A program made the translations under genes and the position numbers. The notes beneath the pieces are model-generated. The model was given only the letters and a program-made list of their open reading frames with translations. It had not been told where the DNA came from and made no database searches. 64,000 nucleotides of DNA from Rhodanobacter sp. DHB23 (lineage in GTDB: Bacteria; Pseudomonadota; Gammaproteobacteria; Xanthomonadales; Rhodanobacteraceae): contig NZ_JACYXK010000026.1 of the NCBI RefSeq assembly GCF_014842975.1, positions 62,001-126,000 on the forward strand. Direction: 5' to 3'. Positions within the stretch are counted from its first letter, which is position 1, and each line of letters begins with the position of its first letter. Below, piece after piece: positions 8,158 to 17,412 of the stretch.

Positions 8158-9507
8158 ATGTCTTTCGAATCGCTGGGCCTTGCGCCCGCGTTGCTGCGTG
8201 CGCTTGCCGAACAGGGCTACGCCGAACCCACCCCGGTGCAAGCCGGATCCATTCCGCTGGTGCTCGCCGGCCACGACCTGCTCGCCGCCGCGCAGACCGG
8301 CACCGGCAAGACCGCCGCGTTCGCGCTGCCGCTGCTGCACAAGCTCGTCGATGCCGGCCCGACCATGACGCGCCGCCCGCGCGCACTGGTGCTCACCCCC
8401 ACCCGCGAACTGGCCGCACAGATCCTCGACAACGCGCAGGCCTACGGCAAGCACCTGCGCATCAGCGCCACCACCATCTTCGGCGGCGTCGGCATGGGCC
8501 CGCAGATCAACGCGCTGCGCCGCGGCGTGGACATCGTGATCGCCACGCCCGGCCGCCTGATCGACCACATGCAGCAGCGCACGATCGACCTGTCCGGCGT
8601 CGAGACGCTGGTGCTGGACGAGGCCGACCGCATGCTCGACATGGGCTTCCTGCCGGCGCTGAAGCGCATCCTCGGCGCGCTGCCGAAGCAGCGGCAGACC
8701 CTGCTGTTCTCCGCCACCTTCGCGCCCGAGATCAAGGCGCTGGCGATGCAGTTCATGCGCGAGCCGCGCGAGGTCACGGTGACGCCGCCGAACACCGTGG
8801 CCGCCCTGGTCAGCCATCACGTGCACCCGGTCGACGCCGAGCGCAAGCGCGACCTGCTGCTGCACGTGCTGGCGCAGGACAGCCGCCGCCAGACCCTGGT
8901 GTTCAGCCGCACCAAGCACGGTGCCGACAAGCTGGTGAAGTACCTGGAACAGGCCGGCCTGCGCGCCGCGGCGATCCACGGCAACAAGAGCCAGAACGCG
9001 CGTACCAAGGCGCTGGGCGATTTCAAGAGCGGCCGCATCACCGTGCTGGTGGCCACCGATATCGCCGCGCGCGGCATCGACATCGACCAGTTGCCGATGG
9101 TGATCAACTTCGACCTGCCGATGGTGGCCGAGGACTACGTGCACCGCATCGGCCGCACCGGCCGCGCCGGCAGCGAAGGCATGGCGGTGTCGCTGGTCAG
9201 CCACGACGAATCCGGCCTGCTGCGCGACATCCGCAAGCTGCTCAAGGACGAGATCGCCATCGACAACGTGGCCGGTTTCGAACCCTCCTCGCCGCTGCGC
9301 CTGGATGCCGGCGCGCCGCGTCCCAAGCAGGGCCAGCGCCAGCCGCGCTCGCCGCAGCGTTCGCAGGGCGGGCAGTCGCAACGCCCGCAGGGCTCGTCGC
9401 AGGCGCACCGTCCGCACGGCCATGCACAGCAGAAGCAGGGCAATGGCGAACACGCCGCGGGCAACCGCAAGCGTCGCCATCGCCCGCGGCCTGCCGCGAA
9501 GGCCTGA
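8158..9507 (+). CDS. rhlE: DEAD-box ATP-dependent RNA helicase RhlE
   Basis: This is a 449-residue protein. Motifs in order are the Q motif (GYAEPTPVQ), Walker A AQTGTGKT, PTRELA, the DEAD box DEADRMLDMG (Asp154), SAT, a helicase C domain with ARGIDI, and HRIGRTGRAG. The tail beyond residue 375 is Gln/Arg/Ser-rich and disordered (QRQPRSPQRSQGGQS), typical of the RhlE branch. Start 8158 has AGGAG (8144-8148) at ideal spacing; the in-frame extension to 7930 overlaps the divergent promoter. A TACACT -10-like box lies near 8050. It acts in ribosome assembly and RNA turnover. Confidence 0.93.
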   Translation: MSFESLGLAPALLRALAEQGYAEPTPVQAGSIPLVLAGHDLLAAAQTGTGKTAAFALPLLHKLVDAGPTMTRRPRALVLTPTRELAAQILDNAQAYGKHLRISATTIFGGVGMGPQINALRRGVDIVIATPGRLIDHMQQRTIDLSGVETLVLDEADRMLDMGFLPALKRILGALPKQRQTLLFSATFAPEIKALAMQFMREPREVTVTPPNTVAALVSHHVHPVDAERKRDLLLHVLAQDSRRQTLVFSRTKHGADKLVKYLEQAGLRAAAIHGNKSQNARTKALGDFKSGRITVLVATDIAARGIDIDQLPMVINFDLPMVAEDYVHRIGRTGRAGSEGMAVSLVSHDESGLLRDIRKLLKDEIAIDNVAGFEPSSPLRLDAGAPRPKQGQRQPRSPQRSQGGQSQRPQGSSQAHRPHGHAQQKQGNGEHAAGNRKRRHRPRPAAKA

Positions 9508-9515
9508 TCGACGCC

Positions 9516-9565
9516 TTCGCCGAAGCGCGCCCCCTCTTCAAGGTGGGTCGACGCGCTTCGGCGAA
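9516..9565. terminator. Long inverted repeat between converging genes
   Basis: TTCGCCGAAGCGCG (9516-9529) and CGCGCTTCGGCGAA (9552-9565) are perfect 14-bp complements with a 22-nt loop. The hairpin starts nine bases after the rhlE stop. No T-run follows, so it is either a Rho-assisted terminator or an mRNA-stabilising stem serving both converging genes. Confidence 0.55.
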
Positions 9566-9607
9566 ATCACGACCACCCCGCTGCCGCTGCGGGATGGTGC
9601 GACGCCG

Positions 9608-10813
9608 TCACGCGGCGACGGCTTCCGTCCGATCTTTAGGGAACGGACGGAACATCGTCGCGATCAGGAAGGCGCCGAGGCCGAGCACGGCCGAACCGAG
9701 GTACAGCCCGCCGTAGCTGCCGAACGTGTCGACGATCAGGCCGCCGGCGACCGGCCCCGTGGCCATGCCCAGGCTGCCGGCCATCGCGCAGCCGCCGATC
9801 ACCGTGCCTATCATCCGCAGCGGGAAGTTCTCGCGCGCGATCACCGGGTACAACGGCATCACGCCCGCGTAGATGAAGCCGAACAGCGTCGCCACCGCAT
9901 AGAACCCGTCCAGCGTGTGCACGAAGTAATAGCCGAGCGCACCGAGCGCCTGCACCAGCAGCCCCGCCACCAGCATGCGTTTCGCGCCTAGGCGATCGCC
10001 GAGCAAGCCGAACACGATGCGACCGCCCATGCCGGCGAGCCCTTCGACGCTGTAGATCGACACCGCGGCGATCAGCGGGATGCCGCAGGTCACCGCATAG
10101 CTGACCGTGTGGAAGATCGGGCCGGAGTGCGTCGCGCAGCAGAAGAAGTTGGTCAGCAGCAGGATGATGAACTGCGGCGAGCGCAACGCGCCCGCGACCG
10201 ACATCGCTGCGGGTGCTTCGACCGGCGCCGGCTGCGCGACTTCAAGCATGGGCGCCCGGCGCACGAGCAGCGACGCGGGGATCATCACGACGGCCGCCAA
10301 CGCGGCGATGACCAGCATCGACGTGCGCCATCCGTGCGCCGACACCAGCCACGCGGCCAGCGGCGACATCGTCATCGGCGCCATGCCCATGCCGGCCGAC
10401 ACCAGCGACACCGCAAGGCTGCGGTGCGTGTCGAACCAGCCCGTCACGCAGGCCATCATCGGCGCGAACACCGCGGCCGTCGAACCGCCGACGGCGAGGC
10501 CGAAGACCAGCTGGAACACGGGCAGCGACGGCGCGCGACTCGCCAGCGCGACGCTCGCCGGAAGCAGGACGGCGCCCGCCATGACCACCGCGCGCGTGCC
10601 GATGCGGTCCGACAGGCTGCCCCACGCCATGCTGCCGAACGCCATCGCGATGAAGGCCAGCGTCATCGCGGCGGAGATGCCAGTCATCGACCAGCCCGTG
10701 TCGCGCGCGATGGAGCGCAGGAACACCGGCAGCGAAAACATCGCGCCGATCGCGACACAACCCATCAGGCCGCCTGCGGCGACGATCACCCAGCGATATC
10801 GGGAATACGGCAT
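9608..10813 (-). CDS. MFS transporter, monocarboxylate-type
   Basis: This is a 401-residue protein with twelve hydrophobic segments. GSLSDRIGTRAVVMAG (about residues 65-80) and GLLGDRLGAKRMLVAG (about 275-290) are the paired MFS inter-segment loops. The overall pattern fits the monocarboxylate porter/oxalate-formate antiporter (OFA) side of the superfamily. Start 10813 is preceded by GAGAGGTGA at good spacing. It is flanked by a converging rhlE and by a 160-base intergenic stretch ahead of a hairpin repeat; no metabolic neighbour suggests the substrate. Confidence 0.8.
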   Translation of the reverse strand: MPYSRYRWVIVAAGGLMGCVAIGAMFSLPVFLRSIARDTGWSMTGISAAMTLAFIAMAFGSMAWGSLSDRIGTRAVVMAGAVLLPASVALASRAPSLPVFQLVFGLAVGGSTAAVFAPMMACVTGWFDTHRSLAVSLVSAGMGMAPMTMSPLAAWLVSAHGWRTSMLVIAALAAVVMIPASLLVRRAPMLEVAQPAPVEAPAAMSVAGALRSPQFIILLLTNFFCCATHSGPIFHTVSYAVTCGIPLIAAVSIYSVEGLAGMGGRIVFGLLGDRLGAKRMLVAGLLVQALGALGYYFVHTLDGFYAVATLFGFIYAGVMPLYPVIARENFPLRMIGTVIGGCAMAGSLGMATGPVAGGLIVDTFGSYGGLYLGSAVLGLGAFLIATMFRPFPKDRTEAVAA

Positions 10814-10977
10814 CTGGCGTCACCTCTCTCGTATCGGCCACCCACGGAAAACGGGCCACGGCTGCGGCACACGGCGGCACATCAGGCCGCCGCACCGGCG
10901 TTGCCGCGAACCCGTTCGATACGGACACGACGGACGGCACACCGGAAAATCGACATGTGCGACACACGCGCCTTTGC

Positions 10978-11054
10978 GTAGGAGCACCCTGTGCGCGAAT
11001 GCTTTTGGCTCTGATCGAAGCATCGGAGCCATCGCGCACAGGGTGCGCCCCTAC
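10978..11054. repeat. 77-bp hairpin repeat (GTAGGAG family), copy 1
   Basis: The long inverted repeat begins GTAGGAGCACCCTGTGCGCG and ends with its complement TCGCGCACAGGGTGCGCCCC plus TAC. A related copy lies at 15497-15572, with a similar central segment including GATCGAAGC. The right end supplies the TAG stop codon of the GNAT gene (11051-11053). Confidence 0.85.
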
Positions 11055-11599
11055 GGCCGGACCAGGGCGGTGAGCACGTGGTCTTCCCACACGCCGGCGA
11101 TCTGCAGGTAGCGCTTCGCGTAGCCTTCGCGCTCGAAGCCCAGTCGCGCCAGCAGGCGTGCGCTGCGTTCGTTGCACGGCAGGTGGTTGGCCATCACGCG
11201 ATTCAGGTCCAGCTCGCCGAAGGCCCAGGCCAGGCCTGCCTGCAGGGCCTCGTGCATGATCCCCTGCCCCTGCGCGCGCGCCGCCACGCCGTAGCCGAGG
11301 TGGCAGGCCTGGAACGCGCCGCGCACCACGTTGGCAAGGGTGAAGGTGGCGAGGATTTCCCGCTCGTCGCGGTCGAACACCAGCAGCGGATAGCCGCGGT
11401 CCAGCCGCGCATGTTCGCCCCCCTCGGCGATGGCCTGCACGCAATGCTCCAGCGTGCAGTAGGCCTCGTCGCGCAGCGGTTCCCACGGCGCGAGGTGCGC
11501 GCGGTTCTCCATGCGATAGTGCAGCAGCGCCGGCGCATCCGCCTCGCCGGCGAGGCGGATGCGGGTGCGCTTGGTGTGCAGTCGCGGCGGGAAACCCAC
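11051..11599 (-). CDS. GNAT N-acetyltransferase, RimJ/RimL type
   Basis: This is a 182-residue protein of the RimJ/RimL ribosomal-protein N-acetyltransferase group (acetyltransferase_3). It opens with TKRTRIRLAGEADAPALLHY, and the acetyl-CoA region reads YGVAARAQGQGIMHEAL (Q/R-x-x-G-x-G/A-like), followed by NRVMANHLPCNERSARLLARLGFEREG, the classic RimJ/L ending. The start is uncertain: GTG at 11599 is the first possible codon, but GAGG is almost adjacent to it. The gene lies directly after the SDR stop, so the two are co-transcribed. Its TAG stop lies inside a dispersed hairpin repeat. Confidence 0.85.
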   Translation of the reverse strand: MGFPPRLHTKRTRIRLAGEADAPALLHYRMENRAHLAPWEPLRDEAYCTLEHCVQAIAEGGEHARLDRGYPLLVFDRDEREILATFTLANVVRGAFQACHLGYGVAARAQGQGIMHEALQAGLAWAFGELDLNRVMANHLPCNERSARLLARLGFEREGYAKRYLQIAGVWEDHVLTALVRP

Positions 11600-11600
11600 C

Positions 11601-12350
11601 TCAGCGCTCCTGGTCGGTCGGCCGCACCAGCACCTCGTTGATGTTGACGTGCGCGGGACGGCCCACGCAGAACGCGATCACCTCCGCGATGTCCTGGCTC
11701 TGCAGCTGGCGCATGTTGTCGGCCCAGGCGTTCAGCGCGTCCTTGGTGGCGGCGTGGCCGATGTGCTCGCGCAGCTCGGTGGCCACCGCGCCCGGCTCGA
11801 TCACGCTGACGCGGATGTTGTCCTTGTACACCTCGCGGCGCAGCGATTCGGAGAATGCCACCACGCCGAACTTGGTGGCCGCGTAGCCGCCCGCGTTCGG
11901 GTTGGCGATGCGGCCGGCGGTGGAGGAGATGTTGACGATGTGGCCGTCGCGCCGCGCGCGCATGCCGGCCAGCGCCGCCTGCGTGGCGGCGATCAGGCCG
12001 AGCACGTTGAGCTCCAGCATGCGCCGCCAGCGGCCGAGGTCGGCTTCGGCGATCGGCTCCAGATACATCACGCCGGCGTTGTTGACGAGGATGTCCAGGC
12101 GTCCGAAGCGCTGCTCGGTCTCGTGCACGATGCGCTGCGCATCGGCCTCGTCGGCGAGGTCGGCCACCAGCACCAGCGGCTCGGCGCCAAGCGCGGCCAG
12201 CTCCTGCGCCAGCGCATCCAGCCGATCGCGGCGGCGCGCCGCGATCGCCACCCTGGCGCCCTGCCTGGCCAGCTCCAGCGCGGTGGCCTCGCCGATGCCC
12301 GAGGAGGCGCCGGTCACCAGCGCGATGCGGTCTTTCAAACGGTTCTGCAT
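11601..12350 (-). CDS. Short-chain dehydrogenase/reductase (YdfG-like)
   Basis: This 249-residue classical SDR has the NADP-binding motif TGASSGIG (about residues 13-20) and arginines after strand 2 (AARRRDR, favouring NADPH). NNAG lies at about residues 87-90, and the catalytic set is Ser in NISSTAG and the YAATK motif. The wording ELREHIGH and DIAEVIAFCVGRP matches the YdfG/serine 3-dehydrogenase-like group acting on 3-hydroxy acids. Start 12350 has GGGAGAG upstream; the in-frame extension to 12422 is not supported. It is upstream of the GNAT gene in the same transcription unit and divergent from deaD. Confidence 0.87.
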   Translation of the reverse strand: MQNRLKDRIALVTGASSGIGEATALELARQGARVAIAARRRDRLDALAQELAALGAEPLVLVADLADEADAQRIVHETEQRFGRLDILVNNAGVMYLEPIAEADLGRWRRMLELNVLGLIAATQAALAGMRARRDGHIVNISSTAGRIANPNAGGYAATKFGVVAFSESLRREVYKDNIRVSVIEPGAVATELREHIGHAATKDALNAWADNMRQLQSQDIAEVIAFCVGRPAHVNINEVLVRPTDQER

Positions 12351-12436
12351 GGTTCTCTCCCGATGGACGGCGTGGGGACTGGTACAATGCCGCATTCTCC
12401 CGCATGCCGCCGCGCATGCCACCCCTGAGGTTCCCC

Positions 12437-14305
<1,869 letters not shown>

Positions 14306-14696
14306 GTCCGGCCGCTTCCCAAGGCTCTGTTCGCGCTCTCCCGGCACCGCATGCCGTGACCTGATTGGCGTCGAGCCCCCCCTATGCGCCGATTGCCCCC
14401 CCCCCCTCCGGGCTGGGGGCGGCTGGGTGGGGGTGAAACCTTGCGAAAGACGCTCATGGATGGCTTTCGCAAGCGCTTGACCCCACCCCAGCCCTCCCCT
14501 GCACGCAGGGGAGGGAGACAGCACATGGCACGACTGGGACTCGACGCTGATCCGGATGCCATGAGAGCGTGAACAGGCTCTCCGGCAGGAGGGAAGCACC
14601 AGCGTTCGCAGACGGCAACGCAGCGTTCCGGTCGGGCCCGCTGCAAATCCGGCAGCAGCCCTTACTCTGGGGAGGTTCCCCACGAGGCTACCCGCC
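14306..14696. other. Intergenic stretch holding a palindromic REPIN-like unit
   Basis: There is no convincing gene in these 391 bases between deaD and ygiD. The main content is the paired inverted repeat at 14395-14515, plus an 11-base C run at 14396-14406. The rest shows a weak GAGG site ahead of ygiD and nothing else. Confidence 0.6.
14395..14515. repeat. REPIN-like pair of inverted CCCTCCCC elements, no gene inside
   Basis: A forward element at 14481-14515 (CCCCACCCCAGCCCTCCCCT plus hairpin end) differs at only two positions from the 35-bp elements flanking the DUF559 gene at 47.5-47.9 kb. A degraded reverse copy lies at about 14395-14434. Between them CTTGCGAAAG (14440-14449) and CTTTCGCAAG (14464-14473) form a perfect 10-bp inner stem. 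The whole unit is an imperfect palindrome of about 120 bases. Confidence 0.75.
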
Positions 14697-15479
14697 ATGC
14701 CTGCCCTGCCCAGCCTGTACATCTCCCACGGCTCGCCGATGACCGCGCTGCAACCCGGCGCGACCGGCGAACGGCTGGCCGAGCTGGCGCAGGCGCTGCC
14801 GCGACCCGGGGCCATCGTGATCGCCAGCGCACACTGGCTGGCACGCACGCCGCTGGTCGGCGCCGCCGCGCAACCGGAAACCATCCACGACTTCCACGGT
14901 TTCCCGCCCGAGCTGTACCAGTTGCGCTACCCCGCGCCGGGCGCACCCGCGCTTGCCGCGCAGGTGGCCGGGCTGCTCGACCACGCCGGCCTCGCGCCGC
15001 GGCTGGACCCGCAGCGCGGGCTGGACCACGGTGCCTGGGTGCCGCTGCGCCTGCTCTATCCGGCCGCCGACATTCCGGTGGTGCCGGTTTCCATCCAGCC
15101 CGGGCTCGGCCTTGCCCACCAGTACGCGCTGGGCCGCGCGCTGGCGCCGCTGCGCGAGCAGGGCGTGCTGCTGATCGGCTCGGGCAGCATCACCCACAAC
15201 CTGCACGACTTCCGCGCCGGCTACAGCGCGGAGCGCGAGGCGCCCTACGTGCGCCCGTTCATCGGCTGGATCGAACAGAAGCTCGCCGCCGGCGACGTCG
15301 ATGCCCTGCTCGACTACCGCCGCCAGGCGCCGTTCGCCCAGCGCGCCCATCCCACCGACGAGCACCTGTTACCGTTGTTCTTCGCCCTGGGCGCGGCGGG
15401 CGACGGCGCGCACGTCCAGCGTATCGATGCCGGCATCGACCTGGGCTTCCTGGCGATGGACATCTACCGCTTCGATTGA
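14697..15479 (+). CDS. ygiD: 4,5-DOPA-extradiol-dioxygenase family protein YgiD
   Basis: This is a 260-residue protein of the class III extradiol dioxygenase (LigB) superfamily. Zinc/iron ligands are visible: His in LYISHGSP (residue about 10), His in ASAHWL (about 46), the central WVPLRLLYP region, and GSGSITHNLHD with a conserved His near 165. The final RIDAGIDLGFLAMDIYRF is typical of YgiD, which cleaves DOPA-like catechols and uses zinc. It starts at 14697 after a GAGG motif. The gene converges on the YkgJ-like gene, with the hairpin repeat at 15497-15572 between them. Confidence 0.9.
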   Translation: MPALPSLYISHGSPMTALQPGATGERLAELAQALPRPGAIVIASAHWLARTPLVGAAAQPETIHDFHGFPPELYQLRYPAPGAPALAAQVAGLLDHAGLAPRLDPQRGLDHGAWVPLRLLYPAADIPVVPVSIQPGLGLAHQYALGRALAPLREQGVLLIGSGSITHNLHDFRAGYSAEREAPYVRPFIGWIEQKLAAGDVDALLDYRRQAPFAQRAHPTDEHLLPLFFALGAAGDGAHVQRIDAGIDLGFLAMDIYRFD

Positions 15480-15496
15480 GCGGATGGAAACAAGGC

Positions 15497-15572
15497 GCAG
15501 GAGCGCACCCTGTGCGCGACGGCCTTGTATCCCGATCGAAGCGAAAAGCCATCGCGCAGAGGGTGCTCCTAC
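15497..15572. repeat. 76-bp hairpin repeat (GTAGGAG family), copy 2
   Basis: It begins GCAGGAGCGCACCCTGTGCG and ends CATCGCGCAGAGGGTGCTCC plus TAC, the complement of the copy-1 ends. It sits between two converging genes and supplies the TAG stop of the YkgJ-like gene (15569-15571), at exactly the same position as copy 1 does for the GNAT gene. It may act as a bidirectional terminator. Confidence 0.85.
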
Positions 15573-15919
15573 GCCGCCGGCCAGTCCTGCGGCGTCAGCG
15601 GCGTCAAGCCGTGCGCGAGGCGCCCCTTGTCGCATTGCGGGCTGTGCCGGCCGAACTCCCAGGACGGCTCCACCTCGCGGCATACCGAGGGCTTGATCGG
15701 GTGGATGCCGCAATGCGCGGCCACGCCGATCTCGCCCACCAGCGCCACGCAGCGCGGCGTCTTCGACTGCGTACCGCGCATCACCACGCGGTGCGGGTCG
15801 AGCTGCTCGGTGAGCTCGGCGGGCACGGTGCCGCCCAGCGACGGGTCGGTCTCGGCCCAGTGGAAGGCAATGCGGAAATAGGCGCAGCAGGCGCCGCAGG
15901 TCAGGCAGGGGTGGCTCAT
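15569..15919 (-). CDS. YkgJ-family Cys-cluster protein (zinc/iron-chelating)
   Basis: This is a 116-residue protein with CLTCGACCAYFRI at the N terminus, a central MRGTQSKTPRCVAL, and CGIHPIKPSVCREVEPSWEFG plus a late Cys in SPQCDKGR. This Cys pattern is the CxxCxxCC domain (YkgJ/UPF0153), thought to chelate zinc or iron. The start is at 15919, beginning at MSHPCLTCGACC as in homologues; the upstream in-frame extension is low-complexity and non-conserved. Function is unknown in the family. Confidence 0.85.
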   Translation of the reverse strand: MSHPCLTCGACCAYFRIAFHWAETDPSLGGTVPAELTEQLDPHRVVMRGTQSKTPRCVALVGEIGVAAHCGIHPIKPSVCREVEPSWEFGRHSPQCDKGRLAHGLTPLTPQDWPAA

Positions 15920-16405
15920 GCGGATGCGACGGGACGCGCCCCGAGGCGCGCAGGCTGCTGATTCTATTGCAGGGCACGCAGCCGTGGTCGCTACCGCAAC
16001 CCCACGGCACCATGGATCGGCGCCACCTCGGGGCGCGCGGCTGCGCCTATACGTTGGTACAGCAGGTCGATACCAGCGTGAAGTCACGCACCGATCCTGT
16101 CGCCAGCCCCCCCCCCAATACCCCCCAACCAGCGCGGTGGAGGTGGCGCTGGAGGCGATGGGCAACGGCTACATCAATGAGGTCCCTGCCGGGCAAATGC
16201 TGCATGACGCCAAAGCACTACGGGATCGGCTCCAGCATCAATGAGATCCATCACATGCTAATCGCTAATCGGCCACGAGCCGCTCCGCGACAAGGCGTGC
16301 CCCCGGTACTGGTGGAGCGGGAAAGCCATGATCACGCCCACGCACGGGGCGACACCCGCGGCGGGTCAGTCAACGCCAAGCCATCGCGTCAACATGCCTT
16401 CCGAA
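15920..16405. other. Intergenic stretch with a possible gene remnant
   Basis: This is a 486-base region with no complete gene. It has a C10 run (16107-16116) followed by AATACCCCCC. On the + strand 16131-16244 encodes a 37-residue tail beginning SAVEVALEAMGNGYINEV and ending ALRDRLQHQ. It reads like a genuine soluble protein terminus but has no start, so it may be the relic of a deleted gene. GC falls progressively toward the lipoprotein gene. Confidence 0.35.
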
Positions 16406-17158
16406 TCAGCCCACCTTGAAATTCGACGTTATAAAATGCACATGGCCATACGTCTTAGTCATGTCCTGCAGGATGACGATTCCGTACGCATTCAGATAAA
16501 CCACGTTCGCATCCATATCCAGCACGCCATTGTCATTGTAGAACTTGCAATTAAATTCCCTGGCATCGCCCTGTATTCCAGTCGCCACCTTTGATGCCAC
16601 GTAAGTGCCTGTAAGTGCGCAAGATATACTGCGATCCAGCGTCCTGGAGTGTGGCGCATTGGAACTCACCTGATAGGAATAACTCAATGCCGACTGGTCA
16701 AATGACGTATCGAAATGCGACACCGAATCAGCACGCCGGGAATACGGCATCACTCGTGAATTTGGCGCAACGTCTTTCCAGTAAAGATTTACCAGACCGC
16801 GATATGTCAGGGAAAACATCTTCCCGCTGACCACGCCATTGACATAATTGAGATCGATAACGCGAACCAGACCACCATCTCCAGCATTCTCGTAGGTCAT
16901 GTCCCGCGACATTTCAACGGAATTGCCCTGAACCAACACCTTCGCATTCTGCGTGAAAGTAATTTTATTGAACGCCAGCGACCGACCATCTGAAACGGCT
17001 TTTTTCACGGAGCTGTCCAGCGCAGATGGCACGAACACCCGCTGGGCGTAATCATCGCCATTCTGGAATGCCGATTTCGGAGTATCTTGCGCGCAGCCCG
17101 CGAGCATCAGATATGCAACTGCAACAGCCGCGGACACGGCAGTTCGATACAACTTCAT
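16406..17158 (-). CDS. Orphan low-GC lipoprotein, unknown function
   Basis: This is a 250-residue protein with a lipoprotein leader ending LAGC (lipidated Cys22) and AAAGGGG about ten bases before the start. The mature part is polar and rich in Asn, Asp, Ser and Tyr, with likely beta-rich segments (GNSVEMSRDMTYENAG, GVLDMDANVVYLNAYG). Two cysteines (in ISCALTG and EFNCKFY) could form a disulphide. Base composition is near 50 % GC, far below its neighbours, and codon choice differs accordingly, so recent acquisition is likely. I recognise no family. Confidence 0.6.
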   Translation of the reverse strand: MKLYRTAVSAAVAVAYLMLAGCAQDTPKSAFQNGDDYAQRVFVPSALDSSVKKAVSDGRSLAFNKITFTQNAKVLVQGNSVEMSRDMTYENAGDGGLVRVIDLNYVNGVVSGKMFSLTYRGLVNLYWKDVAPNSRVMPYSRRADSVSHFDTSFDQSALSYSYQVSSNAPHSRTLDRSISCALTGTYVASKVATGIQGDAREFNCKFYNDNGVLDMDANVVYLNAYGIVILQDMTKTYGHVHFITSNFKVG

Positions 17159-17412
17159 ATATTCGCCCCTTTAACCCGCGTGTTGTTGAACAACATCGAG
17201 ATGCGCCACCACCTGGTCCGCGCTCCATTTGCTCCTGCGGCCCGAAGACAAATGATGCCCGTTCCTTTCTGCCGATCATGCCTACTTCGACTTTTGCGGA
17301 CAAGGGGATACCGACCCGAAAAGCCGCGCAGCCTTCGAACGCCGCGCAGCCGTGCAACAGTCAACGGCGTCGATGCCTGCGGCGTTGGCCGCATGCCCCG
17401 CCCAGGGAGGGA

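Noticed and set aside
17155-17394. Short 79-codon frame between the lipoprotein and the first GH35 gene
   Set aside because: Basic, motif-free translation that overlaps the GH35 3' region. No ribosome binding site; composition is that of a shadow.
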